The notes under the pieces were generated by a model. That model saw only the letters and a program-made list of their open reading frames with translations. It was not told the origin of the DNA and made no database searches. A program made the translations under genes and the position numbers. From contig JBFEOQ010000071.1 in NCBI GenBank assembly GCA_041550515.1, positions 1 through 6,661 on the forward strand: a stretch of DNA of 6,661 nucleotides, read 5' to 3'. How positions within the stretch are numbered: the stretch's first letter is position 1; every line of letters begins with the position of its first letter. Positions 1 through 6,561 of this stretch are shown piece after piece. Source of the stretch: PFL35 sp041550515. Its GTDB lineage: Archaea > Thermoplasmatota > E2 > DHVEG-1.

Positions 1-1169
1 AAGTTGTAGAAAAATATGGTACTCCTGAAGAGATTAATAAAAAAGCTAGAGAAGCTAGTAAATTAGATAATCTTATGGGTAAGTTAAAGAAAAAAAATTT
101 TTCTTACTATAGAGATTTACAATGGTTAATTGAGCAGAGAGATAAAGGCGCTTTTATAAATATTTGTGAATATCGTAAAAAGGTGTTAGGGGAAAAAATT
201 CAACAAGTAAAATTTAATCAGGATTATGGAGTTACTTTAGAAATAAGTGCATGTCAATATTTTTCATGTTTTATGGCTCAAGCACGTAGAGCTATAGATA
301 AAAAAGAACTGATGCCTGGTCGTTTTATAAGAGTCAGAGCTATGAAAGAACAAGAAGAGGATCATGATTTATTAGCTATGACTGCTGCTATGAAGATTCT
401 TGGTGCAAGTTGGTGTGAAACACTTGATACAAAAGGAACTGATGGTTCAAATATTCATCTCGGAGGTCCTGAGACAATTACAGGTTACTTTGGAGGTGTT
501 GGTCAGCCTAATGATTATGCAATTAAATGGGTGGATGAATTCCTTTATTATTATACAAATTATGGTGTGAGACAGATTCTTAATATTAATCCTGGGACTA
601 TACTTTTAGGTTATCTTATGCATAAAATTGGTTTAGATATTGATTTTAAGATATCAGTATTTATGGGGAATGATAATCCGTATGCAGTTTTTTGGACGCT
701 GATGGTTGCTCGATTGTTTTCAAGAGAAGATAATACTACATCACTTGCTGGTTTTAATTTTTCAAACTCTGTAAATAATACAACTATTGAGCTTAGCAGT
801 GAAATCAGAAAATCTATGGGTTTAGAAGATTTTATAAGATTTGAGCATCACATTCTTGAAACATATAAAAGTATTGTAATTCAACCTTATGATAGAAGAA
901 ATGAGCTTTTAGAAATCGCACCAAAAGTAAAAAATATTAGCGCTAAACATGAAGGTGGAGAAGTTGAAGTGGAGAAAAAAAGAGAACATCCATCTGATAT
1001 ATTAGATTATTTCATTCCCCGCAAAGATATTGAAGCTCAAGGTTTAATGCCTGCTATTACTCAGAATTATCTGGATAAACATGAAGCAATTAATAATACT
1101 GCTCGTGCATTAACCGAGAAAGGACTTTCTTTTATTGCTGCACCAAAACTACATCATCAACAGGAGTAA
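1..1169 (+). CDS. Uncharacterised TIM-barrel-like protein, 5' end cut by window
   Basis: I do not recognise this family. The frame is open from base 3, giving 24 protein-like residues (VVEKYGTPEEINKK...) before the first ATG at 75. That ATG has no Shine-Dalgarno, so the true start is almost certainly upstream and the gene is 5'-partial, with 388 residues visible. It is soluble, with no signal peptide or convincing membrane helix. Numbered from the Met at 75, strand-like stretches alternate with helices and often end in polar residues: RFIRVRAM (83-90), WCETLDTKGTDGS (113-125), ILNINPG (168-174), ISVFMGND (193-200), GFNFSNSVNN (226-235) and FIRFEHH (253-259). That is the look of a TIM barrel with its active site at strand ends; this is inference. 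D118, H128, N170, N172, E257, H258 and H259 are candidate active-site or metal residues. It is the first visible gene of the operon, 6 nt before homoserine dehydrogenase, so a linked metabolic enzyme is likely. Real gene: very sure; function: unknown. Confidence 0.85.
   Translation, partial: VVEKYGTPEEINKKAREASKLDNLMGKLKKKNFSYYRDLQWLIEQRDKGAFINICEYRKKVLGEKIQQVKFNQDYGVTLEISACQYFSCFMAQARRAIDKKELMPGRFIRVRAMKEQEEDHDLLAMTAAMKILGASWCETLDTKGTDGSNIHLGGPETITGYFGGVGQPNDYAIKWVDEFLYYYTNYGVRQILNINPGTILLGYLMHKIGLDIDFKISVFMGNDNPYAVFWTLMVARLFSREDNTTSLAGFNFSNSVNNTTIELSSEIRKSMGLEDFIRFEHHILETYKSIVIQPYDRRNELLEIAPKVKNISAKHEGGEVEVEKKREHPSDILDYFIPRKDIEAQGLMPAITQNYLDKHEAINNTARALTEKGLSFIAAPKLHHQQE
1162..1166 (+). promoter_or_regulatory. 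Shine-Dalgarno of homoserine dehydrogenase
   Basis: AGGAG lies 9 nt before the ATG at 1176, inside the last codons of the upstream gene. It supports that ATG as the start and translational linkage of the two genes. Confidence 0.75.
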
Positions 1170-1175
1170 AAATTT

Positions 1176-2213
1176 ATGTTTTTTAAATTAGCATTTATTG
1201 GTTTTGGAACTGTTGGTCAAGGTTTAACTGAGATACTTCTAGATAAAAAAGAAATGCTTTTAGAAAAATATGGTTTTAGTTTTGATGTTGTAGCTATTTC
1301 TGATATTATGAAAGGCTCAGTTTATGATAAAAATGGTCTTAATTTAAAAAAAATACTTAAACTTGTTAATTCAGGTAAAAAATTAGATGAATATCCTTTT
1401 GGTGTTAAAGGTTTAGATAGCTTAGCTACTATTACTGATACCAATGCTAATACTATTGTTGAGGTTACTTTTACTGATGTTAAAACAGGTGAACCTGCTC
1501 TTACTCACATTAAAACAGCCTTACAATCTGGTAAAAACGTTGTCTCTACAAACAAAGGTCCTGTTGTTAAACAGGCTAATAAACTTTTAAAACTTGCAGA
1601 TTTAAAAAATGTTTATTATGGTTTTGAAGGTGTAGTTCTTGCTGGTACCCCTGTTTTAAATCTAGCTAAATATACACTAGCAGGCACTAAAATAAATGGA
1701 TTTAAAGGAATTCTTAATGGTACAACAAATTATATACTAACAAGAATGGAGGATGGTATGTCTTATGAGAATGCTTTGAAAAAAGCACAAGAACTTGGTT
1801 ATGCAGAGGCAGATCCAACAGGAGATGTGGAAGGTCTTGATGCACTTGGAAAAGTTGTAATCTTATCTAATGTTGTTCTTGGTAAAAAATTATTATGGAC
1901 TGATGTTAAAAGAAAAGGTATTACAGGAATCAAGTTAGATGATATAAAAAAAGCTAAATCTGAAAAGAAACGATGGAAACTTATTGGAAGTGCAAGTATT
2001 GAAAAAAATGGTAGTGTTAAGGCAAAGGTCTGGCCTGAAAAATTACCTTTAAATGATCCTTTAGCAGGTGTTGGTGAGGCTTTAAATGCTTTAACATATT
2101 ATACAGATGAACTTGGTTCTGTTACAATTGTTGGACCTGGTGCAGGACGTCGTGAAACTGGTTTTTCTCTTCTTATAGATCTTTTAGAAATAAATAGAAA
2201 AATGAGTGATTAA
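1176..2213 (+). CDS. hom: Homoserine dehydrogenase, short form without ACT domain
   Basis: NAD(P)-dependent cytoplasmic enzyme (EC 1.1.1.3) that interconverts L-aspartate 4-semialdehyde and L-homoserine, the branch leading to threonine and methionine. The 345 residues show the family layout. The N-terminal Rossmann fold has GFGTVG (9-14) and strand 2 ending AISD (40-43). STNKGP (124-129) carries the conserved Lys127. The catalytic domain has NGTTNYILTRM (181-191) and the signature GYAEADPTGDVEGLDALGK (208-226), including Glu211, Asp217, Asp222 and Lys226, the usual substrate and proton-relay residues. All expected catalytic residues are present. It ends after the catalytic domain, so the C-terminal ACT domain that gives threonine feedback in roughly 430-residue bacterial enzymes is absent, as in many archaeal forms. 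The ATG at 1176 follows AGGAG and puts the Rossmann strand at residue 4. Its stop abuts the AOR start, implying coupled translation. Direction in the cell cannot be read from sequence. Confidence 0.95.
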   Translation: MFFKLAFIGFGTVGQGLTEILLDKKEMLLEKYGFSFDVVAISDIMKGSVYDKNGLNLKKILKLVNSGKKLDEYPFGVKGLDSLATITDTNANTIVEVTFTDVKTGEPALTHIKTALQSGKNVVSTNKGPVVKQANKLLKLADLKNVYYGFEGVVLAGTPVLNLAKYTLAGTKINGFKGILNGTTNYILTRMEDGMSYENALKKAQELGYAEADPTGDVEGLDALGKVVILSNVVLGKKLLWTDVKRKGITGIKLDDIKKAKSEKKRWKLIGSASIEKNGSVKAKVWPEKLPLNDPLAGVGEALNALTYYTDELGSVTIVGPGAGRRETGFSLLIDLLEINRKMSD

Positions 2214-4043
2214 ATGAGCGGAGGATATACTGGGAGAATACTTAATGTTAATTTAAGAAAACAAGAATTTTCTGTTGAAAAAACAAATTTACTGGAGGCA
2301 AAATATTTTATTGGAGCTAAAGGTCTTGGAGCTAAACTTCTTTTTGACCGTTTACCTGAAAAAACAGATCCTTTATCTCCAGAGAATATACTGATGTTTA
2401 CAACAGGACCTCTTACAGGTACTACAGCTCAAACCTCTGGTAGAGGTACTGTTGTAACAAAATCTCCTCAGACGGGTCTATTTTTAGACTCCCATTTTGG
2501 AGGTATTTTTGCTACAGAAATGAAAAAAGCTGGATGGGATATTATAATTTTTAATGATAAGTCAAAAAATCCTGTTTATATTGTTATTAAAGATGATGCA
2601 ATTAATTTTAAAGATGCTACTAGTCTATGGCAAAAAGAATGTCTTAAAAGTCATAATTGGCTTCAAAAAAAAGAAGGTAGAGTAAAAACAGCGGTTATTG
2701 GTCCTGCAGGTGAAAATCTTGTAAAGTTTTCAGCTATTACAATTGATGGGCATCGTCATGCCGGTCGGGGTGGTGCTGGCGCTGTTATGAGTTCTAAAAA
2801 TCTCAAAGCTGTAGCGATTAGTGGTAGTAAAAAAATCCCTATTCATGATCTTGATGGTTTTACAAATAAAACTAAAGTTGTCACAAAACTGGTTAAAGAA
2901 AATGATTTTGTTCCAAAAAGAAGAAAATATGGTACACCTTACTGGGTTAAATACATAAATGAGGAAGGTTTCATTCCAACTAGAAATTACCAAGAGGGTA
3001 ATTTCAAGTATGCTGATGAACTAAACGCTTCTACTATGCAAGAGAGAATTGTTGATAGAGGTGGTTCTTGTTTTAATTGTATTATTGCTTGCTGGAATCA
3101 ATCATCTATAAAATCTGGTTCTTTCAAAGGTGTTTCTCTTATAGGACCAGAATATGAAACTATTGCTCTCATGGGTTCAAATCTTGGTATGAAGAGTATT
3201 GAAGATGTAGCATATCTAAATGAACGATGTAATGAATTAGGTATGGATACAATTTCTTTAGGTGGGGTGATTGGTTTTGCAATAGAAGCATATGAGAAAG
3301 GTGTCATTACAAAACATGATTTAAATAATAACGATATTGGTTGGGGGAAAGTTGGGGAAATAGGGAAACTTATACATGATATAGCATATCGCAATGGTAA
3401 GGCTCCAAATCTACTAGCAGAGGGTGTAAAGATTGCCGCTAGTAAACTTGGTAAAGAATCTGAAAGATTTGCTGTTCATGCTCATGGTCTTGAAATCCCT
3501 GGTTATGATCCACGCGGAACTTTTGGTATGGGTTTAGCTTATGCCACTTCTGATCGTGGTGGTTGTCATCAACGTGCTTGGACTGTAGTTAATGAGCTTT
3601 ATAATCCTGAATTTGAACGTTTTTCTTTCGAAAAAAAGGCCAATTTGGTGAAGAATGTGCAAGACGAACGAGCTGCATTTTTCTCTCTTGTACTTTGTGA
3701 TTTTGCACCTATATCTGTGGATGACTGTGTTGATATGTGGAATCTAGCTACTGGTTTTAATCACAATGTTGAAAGTTATATTAAATGTGGTGAGAGGATT
3801 TGGAATCTTATTAGATTATTTAATATACGTGAGGGTATGAATCCAGATGATGATAAAGTATCTGAAAGATTTTTCAAAGATTCATTCACCAGTGGTCCTG
3901 CTAAAAATATATTGTTAGATAAAAAAGGTTTTTATAAAAGTTTAAAGAAATATTATTTTCTACGTGGATGGAATGATAAAGGAATTCCCACATCTAATAA
4001 ACTTAAAGAGTTAGGTTTAGAAAAATATATAAAAAAATTATGA
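2214..4043 (+). CDS. AOR-family tungsten aldehyde:ferredoxin oxidoreductase
   Basis: Cytoplasmic tungstopterin/[4Fe-4S] enzyme of the AOR family (609 residues; family about 600-620). These oxidise aldehydes to acids with ferredoxin, or the reverse at low potential. The N-terminal domain begins GGYTGRILNVNL (3-14) and carries RGTVVTKSPQTG (77-88), GGIFATEMKKAGWD (96-109), and IGPAGEN (162-168) with GRGGAGAVMSSKNLKA (184-199). Cluster ligands are C286, C289 and C293 (C-x2-C-x3-C) plus C495. Active-site segments include GPEYET (311-316), DTISLG (345-350, first pterin motif) and YDPRG...RGGCHQRA (431-455), with H452 matching the conserved histidine. Oddity: the second pterin motif, D-x-x-G-L-C in Pyrococcus furiosus AOR, reads FSLVLC (490-495), so Asp is replaced by Phe. 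The C-terminus is typical (YYFLRGWNDKGIPTS). The ATG directly follows the upstream TAA with only a weak GTGAT before it, so translation probably depends on ribosomes finishing homoserine dehydrogenase. GGAGG at 2220-2224 lies inside the gene. Substrate cannot be assigned among AOR, FOR, GOR and WOR types. Confidence 0.93.
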   Translation: MSGGYTGRILNVNLRKQEFSVEKTNLLEAKYFIGAKGLGAKLLFDRLPEKTDPLSPENILMFTTGPLTGTTAQTSGRGTVVTKSPQTGLFLDSHFGGIFATEMKKAGWDIIIFNDKSKNPVYIVIKDDAINFKDATSLWQKECLKSHNWLQKKEGRVKTAVIGPAGENLVKFSAITIDGHRHAGRGGAGAVMSSKNLKAVAISGSKKIPIHDLDGFTNKTKVVTKLVKENDFVPKRRKYGTPYWVKYINEEGFIPTRNYQEGNFKYADELNASTMQERIVDRGGSCFNCIIACWNQSSIKSGSFKGVSLIGPEYETIALMGSNLGMKSIEDVAYLNERCNELGMDTISLGGVIGFAIEAYEKGVITKHDLNNNDIGWGKVGEIGKLIHDIAYRNGKAPNLLAEGVKIAASKLGKESERFAVHAHGLEIPGYDPRGTFGMGLAYATSDRGGCHQRAWTVVNELYNPEFERFSFEKKANLVKNVQDERAAFFSLVLCDFAPISVDDCVDMWNLATGFNHNVESYIKCGERIWNLIRLFNIREGMNPDDDKVSERFFKDSFTSGPAKNILLDKKGFYKSLKKYYFLRGWNDKGIPTSNKLKELGLEKYIKKL

Positions 4044-4053
4044 AATAATTAAT

Positions 4054-4059
4054 GGTGAT
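4054..4059 (+). promoter_or_regulatory. Archaeal Shine-Dalgarno GGTGAT deciding the aminotransferase start
   Basis: GGTGAT, complementary to the archaeal 16S rRNA 3' end, sits 7 nt before the ATG at 4067. The in-frame ATG at 4052 overlaps this site and has no Shine-Dalgarno of its own, so 4067 is the better start. Confidence 0.65.
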
Positions 4060-4066
4060 ATACGTT

Positions 4067-5224
4067 ATGCCTGATTTAAGTAAAGGAGCGAATAAGATAT
4101 ATGGTGAAGCTGCTTTTGAGGTGCTAGCAAAAGCTCAAGAATTAGAAAGACAGGGTAAAAATATTCTACATTTTGAAATTGGTGAACCTGATATGGAAAC
4201 TCCTGATAACATTGTCCAAGCAGGTATTAAAGCAATAAAAGATAAAAAAACTCATTATGAGCCTTCAATTGGTGTACTAACACTTCGAAAAGCCGTTCAA
4301 AATGAAATTGAAAAAACACGTGGTTACAGACCTGATTTAAACCAAATTGTAATAACACCTGGTTTAAAACCTGGAATATTTTTTTCGATGATTGCAACTG
4401 TTAATCCTGGAGATGAAGTAATTTATCAAGATCCTGGTTATCCAACTTATGGGTCTGTTTCATCATATCTCAATGCGAAACAAATAATGATTCCACTTCT
4501 TGAAGAAAATGAATTCCGAATGAATCCTGATGATATAAAAAAAAGAATTACCAGTAAAACCAAACTTATAATTGTAAATTCCCCTCAAAATCCTACTGGA
4601 TCTGTAATGACCAAATCTGAAATGGATGAAATTGCAGAGATAGCAGAAGAAAATGATGTATTTGTTATCTCTGATGAAATATATTCAAAAATGACTTATG
4701 ATACAAAACATTACACTCCTACATTAAGAGATCAAGCACAAAAAAGATCCATTTTATTAGATGGTTTTTCAAAATATTATGCTATGACAGGTTGGCGTCT
4801 AGGTTATATAATTTCACCAGTTAAAATTGCTGAAAGACTTCAAGATTTCCTTGTCAGTGCAATATCTTGCACTTCATCTTTTACTCAATATGCTGGTGTT
4901 GAAGCATTAACGGGTGATCAAAGTTTTATAAATATGATGATGACCAGATTCAAAGAAAAAAGAGATAAAATCATAAAAGGATTAAACTCGATAAAAGGTT
5001 TCCACTGTAAAAAACCTAAAGGAGCATTTTATGCTTTTCCAAATATTAAGGATACTAGTATGACTTCTCAGAATTGTGCTGATCATATACTCTATAATGC
5101 AGGTGTAGCAGTTTTACCAGGTACAGCCTTTGGTCCATATGGTGAAGGATATCTTCGTTTTTCATATGCTTCATCTCTTAAAAACATTGGTTTAGCTATT
5201 GAAAAAATTAAAGAAATCTTTTAA
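4067..5224 (+). CDS. PLP-dependent class I/II aminotransferase (aspartate aminotransferase-like)
   Basis: Fold-type I aminotransferase moving an amino group between an amino acid and a 2-oxo acid, cytoplasmic. The 385 residues (from 4067) match the usual 380-400. Visible motifs: FEIGEPDMETP (36-46), TPGLKPGIFF (97-106, in place of the more usual small-residue cofactor loop), NPGDEVIYQDPGYPTY (113-128), NSPQNPTG (171-178) with N175, SDEIYS (202-207) with D203 and Y206 for pyridoxal binding, and GFSKYYAMTGWRLGY (233-247) with Schiff-base lysine K236 and R244. YLRFSYA (362-368) carries R364, which binds the substrate alpha-carboxylate. Everything needed for catalysis is present. The ATG at 4067 is preferred over 4052, which would add only five residues and lacks a ribosome site. 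It is the last gene of the operon, 23 nt after the AOR gene. Aspartate/oxaloacetate is a reasonable substrate given the homoserine dehydrogenase, but alanine, aromatic or other amino acids cannot be excluded. Confidence 0.92.
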   Translation: MPDLSKGANKIYGEAAFEVLAKAQELERQGKNILHFEIGEPDMETPDNIVQAGIKAIKDKKTHYEPSIGVLTLRKAVQNEIEKTRGYRPDLNQIVITPGLKPGIFFSMIATVNPGDEVIYQDPGYPTYGSVSSYLNAKQIMIPLLEENEFRMNPDDIKKRITSKTKLIIVNSPQNPTGSVMTKSEMDEIAEIAEENDVFVISDEIYSKMTYDTKHYTPTLRDQAQKRSILLDGFSKYYAMTGWRLGYIISPVKIAERLQDFLVSAISCTSSFTQYAGVEALTGDQSFINMMMTRFKEKRDKIIKGLNSIKGFHCKKPKGAFYAFPNIKDTSMTSQNCADHILYNAGVAVLPGTAFGPYGEGYLRFSYASSLKNIGLAIEKIKEIF

Positions 5225-5226
5225 TT

Positions 5227-5244
5227 AAAAATATTTTTATTTTT
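5227..5244 (+). terminator. T-rich terminator of the four-gene operon
   Basis: Directly after the aminotransferase stop lie a 12-bp A/T palindrome (5227-5238) and two runs of five T (5234-5238 and 5240-5244). Archaeal RNA polymerase stops at such T-tracts without needing a GC stem. The rest of 5245-5326 is AT-rich with no gene; it includes a second A/T palindrome at 5303-5314. Confidence 0.55.
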
Positions 5245-5326
5245 GTTAAAATTATATTAAAACAATTAACAAACTCTTACATTAACTTATTTTAGGAATT
5301 AATTAAAATTTTAAAAATCTATATTA

Positions 5327-5353
5327 TAAATTTATGAATAAATCATAAGTTTA
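5327..5353. promoter_or_regulatory. Candidate operator: 11-bp inverted repeat touching the TATA box
   Basis: Arms 5327-5337 and 5343-5353 match as inverted repeats at 10 of 11 positions, separated by ATAAA. The right arm covers the BRE position and the first bases of the TATA box, the usual site for a dimeric repressor or activator in archaea. Low-complexity AT sequence makes chance dyads common, so the role is inferred. Confidence 0.35.
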
Positions 5354-5357
5354 AAAA
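5350..5357 (+). promoter_or_regulatory. TATA box for a probably leaderless transcript
   Basis: TTTAAAAA is centred about 29 bp before the ATG at 5383. With archaeal initiation about 25 bp downstream of TATA, transcription would begin at or a few bases before the ATG. No Shine-Dalgarno precedes that ATG, which agrees with leaderless translation. Confidence 0.5.
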
Positions 5358-5382
5358 TAAAGAAAAAGCTTTAAGTAAAAAC

Positions 5383-5904
5383 ATGGTGAATATAAAATCA
5401 TATGAAAATTTTCCATTATGGATACCTTGCATTGCATTTCTTTTTACACTAGTATGTTATATTCTTGGAGCATATATCTTGAGTGGATTTGGGTTATTAA
5501 TAGTTGCTCTTTATCTGATTTATTGTACTATTAATGAATTAAATGTTATATTTAGAAGCTGTAGATATTGTTATTATTACGGAAAAAATTGTGGATTAGG
5601 CAAAAGTAAAATTGCCCCATTATTAACAAAAAAGGGAGAACCAAGTAAATTTATTGATAAGAAAATATCTTGGTATGATTTGATACCTGATTTTCTTGTA
5701 GGTATTATACCTCTTATTGGTGGATTAATTTTATTGTATAATGAATTCTCATTTATTCTTCTAGGTGTAATTATTCTTCTTTTAGTCATATTTTTTGGAG
5801 GTGCAGGTTTTATACGTGGTTCGTTTGCCTGTAGATATTGTAAACAGAAAGAAATTGGATGTCCTGCTCAAAAGATATTTAATAAAAAAGAAAAGAAAAA
5901 ATAA
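5383..5904 (+). CDS. Four-helix membrane protein with duplicated CRYC-x6-C motif
   Basis: Integral membrane protein of 173 residues that I cannot place in a named family. It has hydrophobic helices at about 11-31, 34-52, 103-119 and 123-143. Two cysteine clusters have the same form, C-R-Y-C-x6-C: C60, C63, C70 and C150, C153, C160. Each follows a pair of helices, so the protein looks like an internal duplication of a unit made of two helices plus a cysteine motif. Both clusters should lie on the same membrane face, and the lysine-rich tail (KKEKKKK) suggests that this is the cytoplasm. The loop after the first cluster (GLGKSKIAPLLTKKGEPSKF, 71-90) is longer and more polar than the second. Six cysteines could bind zinc or an iron-sulfur cluster, or form disulfides; none is shown. 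The gene stands alone, with its own TATA box and no Shine-Dalgarno, 158 nt after the operon. It is real given its length, hydrophobic pattern and motif symmetry. Confidence 0.85.
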   Translation: MVNIKSYENFPLWIPCIAFLFTLVCYILGAYILSGFGLLIVALYLIYCTINELNVIFRSCRYCYYYGKNCGLGKSKIAPLLTKKGEPSKFIDKKISWYDLIPDFLVGIIPLIGGLILLYNEFSFILLGVIILLLVIFFGGAGFIRGSFACRYCKQKEIGCPAQKIFNKKEKKK

Positions 5905-5923
5905 ACAAAATACGGATAAATCA

Positions 5924-5937
5924 ATATTTATAAATAT
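5924..5937. repeat. 14-bp A/T palindrome in the gap after the membrane protein gene
   Basis: ATATTTATAAATAT is a perfect palindrome 20 bp after the stop codon, followed by a smaller dyad ATCTTT-T-AAAGAT (5939-5951). They could assist 3'-end formation or RNA stability, although no strong T-run follows. The rest of 5952-6040 shows nothing I can name. Confidence 0.3.
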
Positions 5938-6044
5938 GATCTTTTAAAGATAAAACTTATTTTCCCTTGATTCACCATATTTAAATTAGAAAATATTGGG
6001 ATATCTAATATTATGTGAAAAATTAATGAAATAATCTATTTATC

Positions 6045-6062
6045 TTTAAATCACAGATTTAA
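6045..6062. promoter_or_regulatory. TATA box overlapped by a perfect 7-bp dyad
   Basis: TTTAAAT (6045-6051) is a TATA candidate about 60 bp before the favoured ATG at 6107. TTAAATC (6046-6052) and GATTTAA (6056-6062) form a perfect inverted repeat with a 3-nt spacer over it, an operator-like arrangement. Initiation about 25 bp downstream would fall near 6073. A second TATA-like run lies at 6057-6064. Confidence 0.4.
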
Positions 6063-6093
6063 TTAATAAGACGATGATTTGTAACAATAAATT

Positions 6094-6098
6094 GGGAG
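6094..6098 (+). promoter_or_regulatory. Shine-Dalgarno deciding the DUF1801 gene start
   Basis: GGGAG lies 8 nt before the ATG at 6107 and selects it over the in-frame ATG at 6074, which has no ribosome site and would add eleven residues. Confidence 0.6.
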
Positions 6099-6106
6099 TT
6101 ATAGTT

Positions 6107-6454
6107 ATGAATAAACAAGTATATGATTATATAGAAAAGCAAAAATCACCACAAAAAGAGATTTTACAAAAAGTAAGAAAAATTTTTCTAAAAACACTTC
6201 CAAATTGTGAAGAAAAAAGTGCATGGGGAGTTATAACATTTGCCAAAGGGAAATTTTATATTGCGGCAATGAAAAATCGTGTGCATGTTGGTTTTTCAAT
6301 CAATGGATTAAGCAAAGAAGAGATAAGTTCTTTTGAGGGAAGCGGAAAAATGATGAGGCATATTAAAATTCATTCATTAAATGATATCGATGAGATTAAA
6401 CTAGTAAAATTGATAAAATTAGTAGATAAAAAAGCTATATGCCATCAATGTTAA
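6107..6454 (+). CDS. DUF1801 (YdhG-like) domain protein
   Basis: Small soluble cytoplasmic protein of 115 residues that is essentially one DUF1801 domain (PF08818). N-terminal helices (2-30) lead into a strand region: SAWGVITFAKGKFYIAAMKNRVHVGFSING (38-67), then LSKEEISSFEGSGKMMRHIKI (68-88) with the family-typical EGSGK-x-MRHIK block, and a final helix (92-108). The fold is frataxin-like. Bacillus subtilis YdhG (Fra) of this family is reported to be an iron chaperone, but most members have no known role and I do not assign one here. The tail ICHQC (111-115) puts a His and two Cys at the very end, with C34 elsewhere; this is not obviously a family feature and may bind metal. I start at 6107 because of GGGAG upstream. 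A start at 6074 would fit a leaderless message from the TATA box at 6045 and cannot be ruled out. The gene is monocistronic, followed by a terminator. Confidence 0.88.
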   Translation: MNKQVYDYIEKQKSPQKEILQKVRKIFLKTLPNCEEKSAWGVITFAKGKFYIAAMKNRVHVGFSINGLSKEEISSFEGSGKMMRHIKIHSLNDIDEIKLVKLIKLVDKKAICHQC

Positions 6455-6467
6455 AATAGCTTTATTT

Positions 6468-6503
6468 AATAATAATTTGGTATTATTTTATTTCAATTTT
6501 TTT
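6468..6503 (+). terminator. Hairpin plus T-tract terminator after the DUF1801 gene
   Basis: A 7-bp stem (6468-6474 with 6481-6487, loop ATTTGG) begins 13 nt after the stop codon. It is followed by TTTT (6486-6489) and a run of seven T (6497-6503). Either the hairpin or the T-run alone could end an archaeal transcript. Confidence 0.6.
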
Positions 6504-6561
6504 AAAATATAACTTTATTAACCATTACTGTATTACTTATTGAGTTAGGTTGTTATTTACA

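Noticed and set aside
75..1169. Taking the ATG at 75 as the true start of the first gene
   Set aside because: The frame stays open to the window edge with protein-like sequence before it, and there is no ribosome site before 75.
2730..2993. Minus-strand 87-codon open frame
   Set aside because: It lies wholly inside the AOR gene, antisense to conserved AOR motifs, with no ribosome site and no domain-like sequence.
3098..3394. Minus-strand 98-codon open frame
   Set aside because: It is antisense to the conserved middle of the AOR gene, with low-complexity composition and no supporting signals.
5577..5789. Minus-strand 70-codon open frame
   Set aside because: It is a shadow of the four-helix membrane protein gene, whose hydrophobic pattern and cysteine symmetry show the plus strand is coding.
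5225..6106. CRISPR array or tandem repeats in the AT-rich gaps
   Set aside because: No direct repeat of useful length recurs at regular spacing; only short A/T palindromes are seen.
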